The position numbers were made by a program, and so were the translations under genes. A stretch of 29,267 nucleotides of DNA from positions 1 to 29,267 of the forward strand of contig CAYWNA010000166.1 of NCBI GenBank assembly GCA_964459305.1, in the 5' to 3' direction. The first letter of the stretch is position 1, and every line of letters begins with the position of its first letter. Below are positions 8,092 through 16,643 of this stretch, in pieces. The notes beneath the pieces are model-generated. The model was not told the DNA's origin. It ran no database searches and saw only the letters and a list, made by a program, of their open reading frames with translations. The DNA is from CAYWNA01 sp964459305 (GTDB taxonomy: Bacteria > Planctomycetota > Planctomycetia > Pirellulales > Pirellulaceae).

Positions 8092-8613
8092 ATGGAACAA
8101 AAAACCAAAAACAGAATGTTCTTAATCTCGGCCTGTGTGGTGGCTGTCACAGCAGGTTTGTTCGCCGGATGGAACATTCCCGAGTTTCAAATGCCCTCGA
8201 CCAACGCCGAAAACGCCGGTGCATTCTGGGGGGGTGGCGACGAAGAACTGGACGAAGGACCGAAATTCGTCGGGCTGGGCCAACTGGCCAAGGATGGCAC
8301 CATGGCCGCCGATACGATCATCGTCAACCTAAGGGATCCACAGAAAGTGGTTTCCCTGGTTGTTAGGATCTCCCTGCAAACACGTCGCAAACATTTTAAG
8401 ACTGTCAAGAAAGAGGTATTGGCAAGACGTCCCATGCTCAAGAACGAACTGACCGCGTACCTGGCCGACAAGACGTCGGACGATGTGCGCGGCGCCGCGT
8501 TCATCAATAAGATGCGGCGAGAGATTAGGGATATTTTCAACCTGCTTTTGTTTGACGATGGAGTAGAGCGGATCGACGCCGTACATTTCGAGGAATTCTA
8601 TGTGCGAGAGTAG
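8092..8613 (+). CDS. fliL: Flagellar basal body-associated protein FliL
   Basis: The 173-residue protein has a short cytoplasmic N-terminus and one membrane helix at about 9-27. A linker with a GGGDEELDEGP acidic patch follows, then a periplasmic domain from about 65 with VVSLVVRISLQT, RRPMLKNELTAYLADKTSDD and a C-terminal RIDAVHFEEFYVRE strand. This is the FliL pattern: a strand, a long helix ending in a 'KNELI..L..K..' type motif, and a final strand. FliL surrounds the stator units and helps torque or stator stability. The start is supported by AAGGGG at 8078-8083. It overlaps the fliM start by 14 bp. Confidence 0.87.
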   Translation: MEQKTKNRMFLISACVVAVTAGLFAGWNIPEFQMPSTNAENAGAFWGGGDEELDEGPKFVGLGQLAKDGTMAADTIIVNLRDPQKVVSLVVRISLQTRRKHFKTVKKEVLARRPMLKNELTAYLADKTSDDVRGAAFINKMRREIRDIFNLLLFDDGVERIDAVHFEEFYVRE

Positions 8614-9472
8614 CCCGTACGATTTTACGAATATCGCCCCCCTGCCGCCCGAATATCGGCAGCGCGTGGCCAGATGGCTGCGCGGAAGTTGCGCATTGCT
8701 TGCCGAAAAATGGGCCGTAGAAATGCATCTTGATGTGGAACCGCGATACAAAGGGTTTCACGCGGAACGAGCCGCACGGGCCGTGGGCGATCTGCCCGAT
8801 CCTGTCGTGGCCTACCAAGTGCTTCTGGGCGATCAACAGACGCTCAGTCTGTTCGCGCTTCCCAGGAATATTGCGCGAACCTTGGTGGCGGGTCTTCTTG
8901 GGCATATACCCAGCGAGATTCTGGCAGACCGTGAGCTGACACCTGCAGAAGACTCTACGTGCAGGTACCTGGCGGAGATGATCTTCGGCGCGATCCGCGA
9001 GAGTTGGCCAGGCGAGGATGGACTGAGACTGAAGGTAGGAGAAGGTGAACGGACCCTGAAGGGGCGGTGGCTGCTCAAGCCCGACACGAACGTCCTGGTC
9101 TCTCATATTGGCCTTGGCTTTGGCGGAGAACTTGGCGAGACGCTGTGTACTTGGATCGCGCCGCAGGAGACCCTGGTGCAACTGTTTGGGAAGAGTGATT
9201 TGGCGATGCGGCCCAAGCAGAGCGAAGCAGAACGGCATCTGATAGTGGATATGATTCGGAAGATGACCGCGGAATTGAGGGTCACACTTGGCAGCACGCA
9301 ACTCGATTCCGCCGAGATTGATGAACTGCGCCCCGGCGACCTCGTGCTTCTTGACCAACGCGTCCGCGAGCCCGTGAGACTGTCCGTTGCCGGAGAGGAA
9401 CATTTCTTAGTTTGGCCTGGCAAAGTCGGACCGCGCCAGGCAGTCCAGATTGAAACCATCATCACAGAATAG
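8600..9472 (+). CDS. fliM: Flagellar motor switch protein FliM lacking the CheY-binding N-terminus
   Basis: The product is 290 residues, shorter than usual FliM (about 330). It begins at YDFTNIAPLPPEYRQRV, equivalent to the YDFxxPxR segment after the usual N-terminal peptide. A central CheC-like domain follows (about 30-205, with FALPRNIARTLVAGLLG and LTPAEDSTCRYLAEMI). The C-terminal SpoA/FliN-like domain (about 220-290) contains VTLGSTQLDSAEIDELRPGD. The conserved LSQxEIDALL peptide that binds CheY-P is not present. An upstream extension is unlikely, because the AGGA spaced 5 nt before ATG 8600 supports this start and fliL occupies the upstream DNA. It forms the C-ring with FliN and FliG. 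Confidence 0.88.
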   Translation: MCESSPYDFTNIAPLPPEYRQRVARWLRGSCALLAEKWAVEMHLDVEPRYKGFHAERAARAVGDLPDPVVAYQVLLGDQQTLSLFALPRNIARTLVAGLLGHIPSEILADRELTPAEDSTCRYLAEMIFGAIRESWPGEDGLRLKVGEGERTLKGRWLLKPDTNVLVSHIGLGFGGELGETLCTWIAPQETLVQLFGKSDLAMRPKQSEAERHLIVDMIRKMTAELRVTLGSTQLDSAEIDELRPGDLVLLDQRVREPVRLSVAGEEHFLVWPGKVGPRQAVQIETIITE

Positions 9473-9475
9473 ACC

Positions 9476-9805
9476 ATGTCTGACCCAAACGATACGTCGA
9501 AACGTGAGACCTCAGCCAAGTCCGCGGACTTCAACGAACTGGATCCGTCCGCAGCCGGTGCCGCCGGCAAGCTGAGTCAGTTGATGAGCGTGAAATTCGA
9601 GGTCGAAGCCGTCCTCGGCCGGAAGAATCTGCCGATCGGAGAAATCCTGAAACTCGGCAGCGGTTCCGTGGTGGAGTTCGATCGTACGATTTCCGAGCCG
9701 GTGGACCTTGTGGTTCAGGGCGTGACTGTGGCACGCGGCGAAGTGGTCGTCGTCGAAGACTCCTTCGCCATCCGGATCAAGGAAATCATCTCGCCTCCGA
9801 AGTAG
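9476..9805 (+). CDS. fliN: Flagellar motor switch protein FliN
   Basis: The 109-residue protein has a variable N-terminal 35 residues and then a complete SpoA domain: SVKFEVEAVLGRKNLPIGEI, LKLGSGSVVEFDRTISEPVDL, VVQGVTVARGEVVVVEDSFAIRI. These are textbook FliN motifs (VELGRT..I.ellkL..Gsvv.Ld....pvdl.vNg.liArGEVVvv). The Asn before the ARGEV segment is replaced by Gln-Gly-Val-Thr. It begins 3 bp after fliM and is the last recognisable gene of the unit. It forms the lower part of the C-ring and binds FliH/FliI during export. Confidence 0.95.
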   Translation: MSDPNDTSKRETSAKSADFNELDPSAAGAAGKLSQLMSVKFEVEAVLGRKNLPIGEILKLGSGSVVEFDRTISEPVDLVVQGVTVARGEVVVVEDSFAIRIKEIISPPK

Positions 9806-10177
9806 TTTCCGCTGCACTCACTCGACAATACTCACCTGTCCCGTTATCGCCCATCCCGTCTCTGCGACGGGATGGTGGTGTCGAGTGTACTTTTCACTGA
9901 GGTACCGCATCGAATGTGTGTACCGTGCACGATGGCACTTTCGCCGCCACATCGCCTCGATGAATACGCGATACCCTAACGCATTCCTCTTGCGGGGCGA
10001 CTGTGCTCGCGTTTTCGGAAGCGAGTCTCCCGGGCGTTCATGACCGCGCGAAATCTGTTACCTGTTACTCCTCAGGGAAATCGATCTCGACGCGAATCTC
10101 GATTTCGGCCTATGATGTGCCAGCATCAAGATGTGATGACGTTGGAACAATGAGCCATTTGCGTTGAGAGCAGCCCG
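9806..10177. other. Intergenic region after fliN
   Basis: No gene is supported in these 372 bp. The first part holds a clear hairpin (listed separately). The rest has no convincing promoter, repeat or open frame with coding character. The region just before 10178 should contain the Nudix gene promoter, but I cannot point to it. Confidence 0.5.
9851..9875 (+). terminator. Possible terminator hairpin of the fli operon
   Basis: Perfect 10-bp stem (CCATCCCGTC / GACGGGATGG) with a 5-nt loop, 45 bp after the fliN stop. No T-run follows, so it is not a canonical intrinsic terminator, but its position at the end of the unit fits transcript termination or 3'-end protection. Confidence 0.45.
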
Positions 10178-10711
10178 ATGAGCCAGTGGAAAAGTAAGAA
10201 ATCTGTTTCGTTCGATCAGGCCAGCGCTTTGCCGTTTCGCCGGCGTGGCCGGCGACTGGAGTTCTGCCTGATTACGACATCGGCCGGACGCTGGGCATTT
10301 CCCAAAGGATATATCGATCCCGGCGAGACACCGGAGCAGGCGGCGCTCAAAGAGGCCTTCGAAGAAGCAGGGCTCCACGGACGAATCGTGGGCGAACCTG
10401 TCGGGCGCTATCGCACTCCAAAGAACGGGCAAAACAAAACCGTCATTGCCTTTCTCATGGAAGTGACCCAATGCGACGAGGATTGGATAGAATCCGCCAT
10501 GCGGTTGCGTCGATGGGTCTCGCGCGATGAAGCGCGAAGGCTGGTTTCCCGCGAGTGTCTTCGATCCTTCCTGGATATCGCGGTCGAGGCATTGGGAAAG
10601 GGTGAAATCGCGCCCGTCTCAGGACCCTGCACGGTCGGCATTCCCAACGACGATTTGGCGCCCGCCCTTGACGCCCGTTTCTTCAGTACCCCAGTTCAGA
10701 ACGATTCGTAG
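10178..10711 (+). CDS. Nudix hydrolase
   Basis: The 177-residue protein carries a Nudix box at residues 44-66: G44-x5-E50-x7-K58-E59-x2-E62-E63-x-G65-L66. The usual Arg of REUxEE is replaced by Lys, which is seen in some active members. The segment before it (RWAFPKGYIDPGE) and the sequence LEFCLIT resemble the diphosphoinositol-polyphosphate/diadenosine-polyphosphate phosphohydrolase branch. Nudix enzymes hydrolyse nucleoside diphosphates linked to another group using Mg2+. The actual substrate cannot be read from the sequence. The last 30 residues are a low-complexity tail. It is alone on its strand and converges with the M20 gene. Confidence 0.87.
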   Translation: MSQWKSKKSVSFDQASALPFRRRGRRLEFCLITTSAGRWAFPKGYIDPGETPEQAALKEAFEEAGLHGRIVGEPVGRYRTPKNGQNKTVIAFLMEVTQCDEDWIESAMRLRRWVSRDEARRLVSRECLRSFLDIAVEALGKGEIAPVSGPCTVGIPNDDLAPALDARFFSTPVQNDS

Positions 10712-10784
10712 AATCGAGTGGCAGTGCCGGGCATCGTTCGTAAGGTAACTGTCAACCTCCGCGCAAAGGCAGTAAAAGCAGATA

Positions 10785-10842
10785 GTCGCCGTGTTCTCCG
10801 AACTCGGTGCCTTCGCTGACCGACCTCGGAGAAAACGGCGAC
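10785..10842. repeat. Inverted repeat between convergent genes
   Basis: GTCGCCGTGTTCTCCGA at 10785-10801 pairs with its near reverse complement at 10826-10842 (16 of 17). It lies between the ends of the Nudix and M20 genes, so it may act as a bidirectional terminator or be a dispersed REP-like repeat. Only one copy is present here. Confidence 0.55.
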
Positions 10843-10866
10843 AAACACGGCAGCGATCCGGTCCGC

Positions 10867-12309
10867 TCAGTCTGCCTTCGGCAAAGGGGCCGGCTGGTCA
10901 TCGGGGACGGGTGACTTGTATGGTTCCGCCCCCGTTTTCGCGACAAACTTCGCCCGCGCATGCTTCCGCAGTTCAGCATCGGTCAGGAGATCGACGCCCG
11001 TCAACGCGATGATCTTGGCAGCCGCAACACCGCCTCGGATTCCTGCGTCGCTGCCTTGACAGGCCGTGACGGCCCAACTGTGCCAGGGAACGTCCCTTGC
11101 GGTTGTGCACATTCGGAAACCAACGGTCGGTGTGATCCAAGAAACCTCGGCCGCATCGGTCGATCCGCCGAAGGGCGGCTCGGGCTCAGCATCTAACGGT
11201 GTGATTTCATCGTCGAAGCCTGCTTCTTCGATTCCGAGGAACCGCTGCAACGAACGGCCGAACTGCTGTTCTTGGTCGGTGAAGGCCGGTGGACCCACCG
11301 TCTCCATGTGCTCCCGAAGTCTTTCCTGGAGCGACCGGTTAAGCAAGTACTCATGGACTCCGGTCAGAAGCGTGACTTTGTGCGTGGTCTCGGTGGCCAT
11401 GGCAGCGCCCCGGGCGATTTTCAGAATGCGCTCGTAGAGGCGTTCGACCGACTCGCGGTCGACGTCGCGCACGAAGTACCACACCTTGGCATAGTTCGGC
11501 ACAACGTTCGGAGCATCTCCCGCATTGGGGATGACGTAGTGCATTCTGGTCGTCGGCTCGACGTGTTCGCGCATGAGGTTCACGCCATAGTTCATCAGTT
11601 CAACGGCATCCAGCGCGCTGCGTCCCTCCCATGGATTCACCGCACCGTGGGCCGATTTGCCGAAGAACTCGACCGTGAAGTTGTTCATCGCCAAGCCCGG
11701 ATTGTTTCTGACCGAGGTCTTATCTGACGGATGCCAATCGATCGCGGCGTCCAGATCGTCGAATGCCCCGTCGCGCGCCATATAGACCTTTCCGATGAGC
11801 GTCTCTTCGGCAGGACACCCGTACACGCGAACGGTCCCGGCCAGGCGGTGCGATTGGATGGTGCGTTTCAGCGCAATGGCCCCACAGACCGACGCCGCTC
11901 CAAAGATGTTATGTCCGCAGCCGTGACCGTCAGTGGTCCCGTCCTTGCGCGCTTCTCGTCGCGGCGCGGGCTCGTTTCCCACGCCCGGCAAGGCGTCGTA
12001 TTCAGCAAGAATGCCGATGATGGGTCGTCCGGTCCCGCAAGTTGCGACGAAAGCCGTAGGCATGCCTCCGACGCCGCGTTCAACTTCGAAGCCCTCCTCC
12101 TGCAATGCATCAGCCAGCAGAGCTGCTGATTTATGCTCGCGCAAAGCCGTTTCCGAGTGCTTCCACAACTCAAGGGCCAGGTGTCGGATTTGGGGTTCGA
12201 GCTTGCCCGCTGCTTCGAGTGCCGCCTGTTTCGCTGGTGCAATATCTTGCGACAGGCTTGAACTTGAAAGGAAAACCGTGAATAAAGTAAACATGACGAG
12301 AGGTCTCAT
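10867..12309 (-). CDS. Secreted M20-family amidohydrolase (AbgB-like)
   Basis: This encodes about 480 residues from ATG 12309, chosen because GGAG lies 7 nt upstream and a signal peptide (hydrophobic 4-18, cleavage near SLSQD) follows. The frame is open further upstream but that part is arginine-rich and unlike the family. Metal-site motifs are EYDALPG (103-109), DGHGCGHN (127-134) and PAEE (166-169). SAHGAVNPWEGRSALDAVELMN marks the M20 dimerisation domain. The closest family is the p-aminobenzoyl-glutamate hydrolase subunit B group. M20 enzymes hydrolyse amide bonds of small acylated amino acids with two Zn ions. Export to the periplasm suggests scavenging; the substrate is unknown. Confidence 0.85.
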   Translation of the reverse strand: MRPLVMFTLFTVFLSSSSLSQDIAPAKQAALEAAGKLEPQIRHLALELWKHSETALREHKSAALLADALQEEGFEVERGVGGMPTAFVATCGTGRPIIGILAEYDALPGVGNEPAPRREARKDGTTDGHGCGHNIFGAASVCGAIALKRTIQSHRLAGTVRVYGCPAEETLIGKVYMARDGAFDDLDAAIDWHPSDKTSVRNNPGLAMNNFTVEFFGKSAHGAVNPWEGRSALDAVELMNYGVNLMREHVEPTTRMHYVIPNAGDAPNVVPNYAKVWYFVRDVDRESVERLYERILKIARGAAMATETTHKVTLLTGVHEYLLNRSLQERLREHMETVGPPAFTDQEQQFGRSLQRFLGIEEAGFDDEITPLDAEPEPPFGGSTDAAEVSWITPTVGFRMCTTARDVPWHSWAVTACQGSDAGIRGGVAAAKIIALTGVDLLTDAELRKHARAKFVAKTGAEPYKSPVPDDQPAPLPKAD

Positions 12310-12316
12310 GGGCCTA

Positions 12317-12320
12317 CTCC
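12317..12320 (-). promoter_or_regulatory. Shine-Dalgarno deciding the M20 start
   Basis: GGAG 7 nt before ATG 12309, directly before the signal peptide. It argues against the long upstream in-frame extension. Confidence 0.65.
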
Positions 12321-12556
12321 AGATTCTTATATTGACCGAGATATTGCTTGCGCAATACGAACGTACCACGGGAGCGACACAGCGGCTGGCCGTCGGCCTG
12401 CGCCACGCGTCATACCATATCACCGATCGGTGGCAATGAGAAGCTCGGCGACGCGCTAGGTGTGGCTGCCTGACAAAGCTGAACGACCTCGTGGGTTGGT
12501 CGTCCAGGAAAGGAGATACACTGTCTGCTACGTCCCCGCGTGGCGAGAAATCCGGG

Positions 12557-14866
12557 CTAGGGTTCAATCAAGTAGGCGCGTCCTTCCAGGTGGATCAGTA
12601 CGGGTTCGTCGAAGACCATGTACCGCGACATCTTCTTGCCGTGCCGCGTTGCCAGTTCGAAGTAGGCGTCGCTGAACTGCTTGACTCGCGTGGCATTGAG
12701 CTTTTGCGGCTTGGTGACCTGGGAGTCCACCCACTGGCCGCTCTGCCAGTAGAACGTACGGTTGCCCACGTTCTTCACTTTCTCCTGCGCGACCTCGGCT
12801 TCTTTCGCGACTTCCTCGGCGAAATCCAGGCCCTCTGCCTTGGCCTTCGTCACCGCTCCGCTGTCGGCGGAAAACGCGTCCATCAGTGGTTGGGCAGGAG
12901 CGGAGGCGGCCGGTGCTCGCTCCGCCTGGCGGTAGCTGCCCTTGAGCGAGCGTTGCAGGAAACCGCCTGCCCCCGACGCCCGATCCAACGCGCTCAGTCG
13001 CTCGCCGGCCCGGCGCACGTTTTGGGCCAATTCCTCGACTCGGCCCGTATCGTCAGCCATAAATGATGTGTAGGGTGTGAGGATTCCGTGGCGTCTGGAA
13101 AGCTGGACCAACTCGGTGACCAACTCGTCATTCTTGCCCTTTAAATCCAACTCATCCAGGATCTCGCCCACGCGGCGGACCGCCCAGAGCTTCTCGATAA
13201 AGGCGTGCGTTTCGTCCTTGCTCTCGCGGACCAGCTTGGCGGGAAAATCGAGCTTCTGCTTCTTCCCAGCCACAGATCCAGTGACAACTACCTTGGCCGT
13301 GCCAAATTTCTTGTAGCGGCCGACCACCACCAACTGTTCGCCGGCAAACAGATCAAACGAGCCCTGAGGATAGACTCGATTGATTGGTTTGCCTTCTTCG
13401 GTTTTCAATTCGTCGAACTCGAACGTGATCTTCACATCCGTCATCACGGGCGACTCGATGCGGTTGTACAGTTTGCTCACGCGGTCTTCGATGTCTTCGT
13501 CAGGCTTGACGTACTCGCTCTGGCCGAAGTTTTCGCGGACCAGCTTGTCCAACAGCCGGCTGTTGACGTCGTAGCCTACGCCGAACGTGAAAATCCTCGC
13601 CCGCACATCGTTTTCGCCTTTGGCGTTCTCGACGATCTTCATTTCGTTGGTCTCCCCGGCGGTGGGTAGACCGTCGGTCAGGAACAGCACGTAGCTGGGC
13701 TGGTTAGAATCCTGCAACTGCCCCAATGCTGCCTTGAGGGCTCCGTCGATGTTCGTGCTGCCGCCAGCGTAGATCCCCTCCACAAAGCCCAGCGCTGCCT
13801 TGCGGTTTTTGTCGTCATACCGCTGCAGTTCGGGCCGGAACGTCTCCACCTGGCTATCATAAGCCACGATGTTGAACAGGTCCCCGTCACGGAGATTGTT
13901 CAACACGTGCTTCAGCGCGCCCCGTGCCTGTTCGATCTTCTTGCCGCTCATGCTCCCGGACCGATCGACAACATAGATCACGGTCTTCTTGGCTCGCTCG
14001 GCGTTGCGCGTCTTGATCTTCGGGCTGGCCAGTAGCAGGAAATACCCATCCTCGTCGTCTTCCGGTCGGTAACTGACAACCCGAGTGCTGACTTTGCCCC
14101 TGCCTACATCGTAAAGAAGCCGGAAATCGGAGCGGGGAATTTCGTTTTTCTTCGTCAAGCTAACCACCGCGTGGTTGTCGTCAGGCCGCTTGATCTTCAC
14201 CGCATGCGTCGGACTGTAGACGTTCTTGATCTCATCCTGGCTTTCGATCGTGGCCCGAATGCTGAATTCCTCGACCGCATGCGAGGTATACTTGGCGGTA
14301 GAAAGCGGGAAGAGGAAATCGGTCAGCCCGTCTTGCTTGCGGCACATCTGAGAGTAGCGCAGCGAAACAATCCGCTTTGCCCCCGCGGGAACAGGAAACA
14401 CGCTGGTCTTGAACAGACCTGTGCCCATCCATTCCAACAACGCCGGATCTTTGTTCTTGCGGACGATGTCTTCATACAGTCGCCGCGCCTTCTTGGCGTC
14501 CAAGAGCTGGGCCGGATATTCCTTGCCGTCGACCAACAGCGTCATCCTTTCGATAGCCCCGTCGTAGGGCAGTGGAAAGATGAACGAAACCTCAAGTTGG
14601 CGACTTCCGGTATTCTCGAACGTCTGGGCAACCTGAACCTGGGCGACCTGGTCAATCAGACGGGCGTTGATCTGCAGCTCCTTGATCTTGTACCGGGCCG
14701 GAGGTGGAGGTGGCGGTCGACGATGCGGTGGCCGCGGATGGATGATTGGCCGCGGCAGCCTTATCTGAACGTCCGGATCCACCACCACAAGCACCCCCTG
14801 GGCCTGAGCCATCACTGGGGCAAAGAAAACTAGAATCCCTACCAGCCGAGTCGTCTTTCGAGACAT
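12557..14866 (-). CDS. Secreted VIT and von Willebrand factor A domain protein
   Basis: This encodes about 769 residues from ATG 14866 (AAGGAG 6 nt upstream). A signal peptide ends near AQAQG, about residue 23. A Pro/Arg/His-rich stretch (about 38-57) is followed by a VIT domain (about 58-190, with FENTGSRQLEVSFIFPLP and AKKARRLYEDI). A vWA domain at about 295-470 has the MIDAS motif D301-R-S-G-S305 and later FLTDGLPTAGE. A C-terminal beta-rich and helical region follows (about 480-769). This is the architecture of inter-alpha-trypsin-inhibitor-like bacterial proteins, common in planctomycetes, which bind proteins through a metal site. The partner is unknown. The stop is 247 bp before the M20 start on the same strand, so co-transcription is possible but not shown. 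Confidence 0.88.
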   Translation of the reverse strand: MSRKTTRLVGILVFFAPVMAQAQGVLVVVDPDVQIRLPRPIIHPRPPHRRPPPPPPARYKIKELQINARLIDQVAQVQVAQTFENTGSRQLEVSFIFPLPYDGAIERMTLLVDGKEYPAQLLDAKKARRLYEDIVRKNKDPALLEWMGTGLFKTSVFPVPAGAKRIVSLRYSQMCRKQDGLTDFLFPLSTAKYTSHAVEEFSIRATIESQDEIKNVYSPTHAVKIKRPDDNHAVVSLTKKNEIPRSDFRLLYDVGRGKVSTRVVSYRPEDDEDGYFLLLASPKIKTRNAERAKKTVIYVVDRSGSMSGKKIEQARGALKHVLNNLRDGDLFNIVAYDSQVETFRPELQRYDDKNRKAALGFVEGIYAGGSTNIDGALKAALGQLQDSNQPSYVLFLTDGLPTAGETNEMKIVENAKGENDVRARIFTFGVGYDVNSRLLDKLVRENFGQSEYVKPDEDIEDRVSKLYNRIESPVMTDVKITFEFDELKTEEGKPINRVYPQGSFDLFAGEQLVVVGRYKKFGTAKVVVTGSVAGKKQKLDFPAKLVRESKDETHAFIEKLWAVRRVGEILDELDLKGKNDELVTELVQLSRRHGILTPYTSFMADDTGRVEELAQNVRRAGERLSALDRASGAGGFLQRSLKGSYRQAERAPAASAPAQPLMDAFSADSGAVTKAKAEGLDFAEEVAKEAEVAQEKVKNVGNRTFYWQSGQWVDSQVTKPQKLNATRVKQFSDAYFELATRHGKKMSRYMVFDEPVLIHLEGRAYLIEP

Positions 14867-14872
14867 GGCAAG

Positions 14873-14878
14873 CTCCTT
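14873..14878 (-). promoter_or_regulatory. Shine-Dalgarno of the VIT/vWA gene
   Basis: AAGGAG with 6-nt spacing to ATG 14866 selects the start at the signal peptide over the in-frame ATG at 14971. Confidence 0.7.
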
Positions 14879-15093
14879 GTATTCAGAAAGAATGGGATCG
14901 GGCCAGAACTGTGACGCCCAGTCGGTTTTTTGATTTTTCGGGCGCATGACCACGCGTTTACGCTGCAGCACTGCTGGTTTTTCGCGAGGCTACGCGTTCC
15001 TTGCTGGATTAGACGAATTCCCCGCTCCAATAGTTTTCCCAGTTTGGAATCGTGAAGACCTGGCCTGCGAATTCATCTGCTCAGCAACGAACT

Positions 15094-16461
15094 TCAAATC
15101 ACCGCCGCCGGACCGGGGCGGTCTTTGCGCCAGTTTGGATCTTCCCATTTGCCCTTCGTGAAATCAGGGATCTCGACGGGCGCTCCCTTGCGATCGGTCG
15201 AGAGCTCGGAGCAGTGATTCAGCACGTTCCAGGCCGCAGCGTCGTAGCAATCGATCCAGGGCGCCCGGTCGTAGCGGATCATGTCGACGAAGTCGCGGAT
15301 ACAGAAGTAGTCCATGCCGCCGTGTCCACCCGTCTTCAGGGCCGTGGCAGAGTCCTTGCGCCAGAAAGGATGGCGATACTTTTCGAGGAACTTGTCGACC
15401 GCGTCCCACGTTCCGTATCCCGGGCGCGATTCTTTGCTGGCTCCCTTGACGTACAGCCCGGTTCGCGAATCGAAGCAGCCGTTCATTCCTTGCAGCAGAT
15501 AGTACCGCGAGTAGGGCCGACTGTTCGAAAGGCTGTAGTCCAGCCGTATCATCTTTCCCTTCACGGTCTTGATCATAGTGCTGTGGAAGTCGCCCGTATG
15601 GAACTTCATCTTTGCGGCCTTGCTGTCGGCGCCGAATTGCTCGACCAATTGGGCATGGATTTCCCTCGGATCGCTCATCATAGCGTTGCAGTACTCGAAG
15701 CGATCACCGTCGTTGATGCCCAGCCACTTGGCGGCCGAGCCGATGCCGTGGGCCGGGTAGGAACTGCCTCGTCCTTCAGCCACCAAGCGACCCCTCCAAC
15801 TGAGCGTCTCGTCCGCATTCACGAGCCGGCTCTTGCCAGAGCCGCCCGTCTTAACGTCGTGCACGTAGCTGCATTCGGCATAGTACGGTTCGCCGAAAAG
15901 ACCCTGCTTGATCATATTGAGGATCATCAAGTTGACGTCCCCATAGCAGCACTGTTCCAACAGCATGTAGTGCTTGCCGGAACGTTCTTTCTCCTCGACG
16001 ATCGCCCAGCAGTCCTCCAGTGTGTGCGGCCCAGTCACTTCGGTGCCCACGTGCTTGCCGGCCTTCATGCAATCGACGGCGATCCTGCCGAACTTCTGGA
16101 CGCCGGTGGCCACCAAGACGCCGTCCAGATCGTCGCGCTGGAGCATGTTGCGATACTCGTATTCTCCCTTGCAGTAGCCGGCGGGAGGGGCACCCTTCAG
16201 CTTCTTGGCCATCGCGATGCCCGTCTCAAGCCGATCGGGTTTCAACTCGCACAAGGCCGTAACGATCACGCCCGGGTGGTACGAGAGGAGGCATCGGAGA
16301 TGATAGCTGCCACGGCTTCCAAGCCCGATTACGCCGATGCGGACCGGCTTCGGGGATTCGCCCTCGGCCCCCATCGACGCCGCGGCACCAAACACCGTCC
16401 CCGCGACCAAGCCCGCCGCCCCCGTGCGAAGACACTGCCGCCGATCAATTCGTTCGTTCAT
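15094..16461 (-). CDS. Tat-exported Gfo/Idh/MocA-family protein, GH109-like
   Basis: This encodes 455 residues, starting at ATG 16461 with GGAG 6 nt upstream. The N-terminus has a Tat-type signal (R7-R8, then LRTGAAGLVAGTVFGAAAS). The Rossmann motif GVIGLGSRG is at 43-51. An EVTGPHTLEDCW segment (about 145) takes the place of the EKP-like motif. The C-terminal domain contains KTGGHGGMDYFCIRDFVDMI, a feature shared with GH109 NAD-dependent alpha-N-acetylgalactosaminidases. Family members oxidise or epimerise sugars with tightly bound NAD(H), or cleave glycosides by a redox mechanism. Export through Tat fits a pre-folded cofactor enzyme. It is downstream of the transglutaminase-like and symporter genes; the substrate is unknown. 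Confidence 0.87.
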   Translation of the reverse strand: MNERIDRRQCLRTGAAGLVAGTVFGAAASMGAEGESPKPVRIGVIGLGSRGSYHLRCLLSYHPGVIVTALCELKPDRLETGIAMAKKLKGAPPAGYCKGEYEYRNMLQRDDLDGVLVATGVQKFGRIAVDCMKAGKHVGTEVTGPHTLEDCWAIVEEKERSGKHYMLLEQCCYGDVNLMILNMIKQGLFGEPYYAECSYVHDVKTGGSGKSRLVNADETLSWRGRLVAEGRGSSYPAHGIGSAAKWLGINDGDRFEYCNAMMSDPREIHAQLVEQFGADSKAAKMKFHTGDFHSTMIKTVKGKMIRLDYSLSNSRPYSRYYLLQGMNGCFDSRTGLYVKGASKESRPGYGTWDAVDKFLEKYRHPFWRKDSATALKTGGHGGMDYFCIRDFVDMIRYDRAPWIDCYDAAAWNVLNHCSELSTDRKGAPVEIPDFTKGKWEDPNWRKDRPGPAAVI

Positions 16462-16467
16462 GAGTAG

Positions 16468-16471
16468 CTCC
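16468..16471 (-). promoter_or_regulatory. Shine-Dalgarno of the Gfo/Idh gene
   Basis: GGAG 6 nt upstream of ATG 16461; fixes the start at the Tat signal. Confidence 0.6.
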
Positions 16472-16502
16472 TATTTCGACAGCGCCACTTTAGCGTCCCT
16501 GT

Positions 16503-16565
16503 GTAACCCGAAGCGTAAGCGAGGGAACAACTTGAGGCAATTCCCTCGCTTACGCTTCGGGTTAC
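16503..16565. repeat. Perfect 25-bp inverted repeat (hairpin)
   Basis: Arms 16503-16527 and 16541-16565 (starting GTAACCCGAAGCGTAAGC) are exact reverse complements around a 13-nt spacer. It lies between the transglutaminase-like and Gfo/Idh genes, just upstream of the latter's ribosome-binding site. It looks like a dispersed planctomycete REP-type element and could attenuate or process a shared transcript. Confidence 0.85.
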
Positions 16566-16643
16566 TATCTCGCGGGTCCTTCACCCAAAGTGGCCCTGTC
16601 AACCTATGACCCGACGTTCTCTCTTCAGATGACGTCGCGGATA

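Noticed and set aside
12310..12567. N-terminal extension of the M20 protein up to 12567
   Set aside because: It would overlap the end of the VIT/vWA gene, is Arg-rich without family similarity, and hides the signal peptide preceded by GGAG.
15052..16467. Long rightward open frame opposite the Gfo/Idh gene
   Set aside because: It is the antisense shadow of a well-supported gene in GC-rich DNA; the translation has no recognisable domain.
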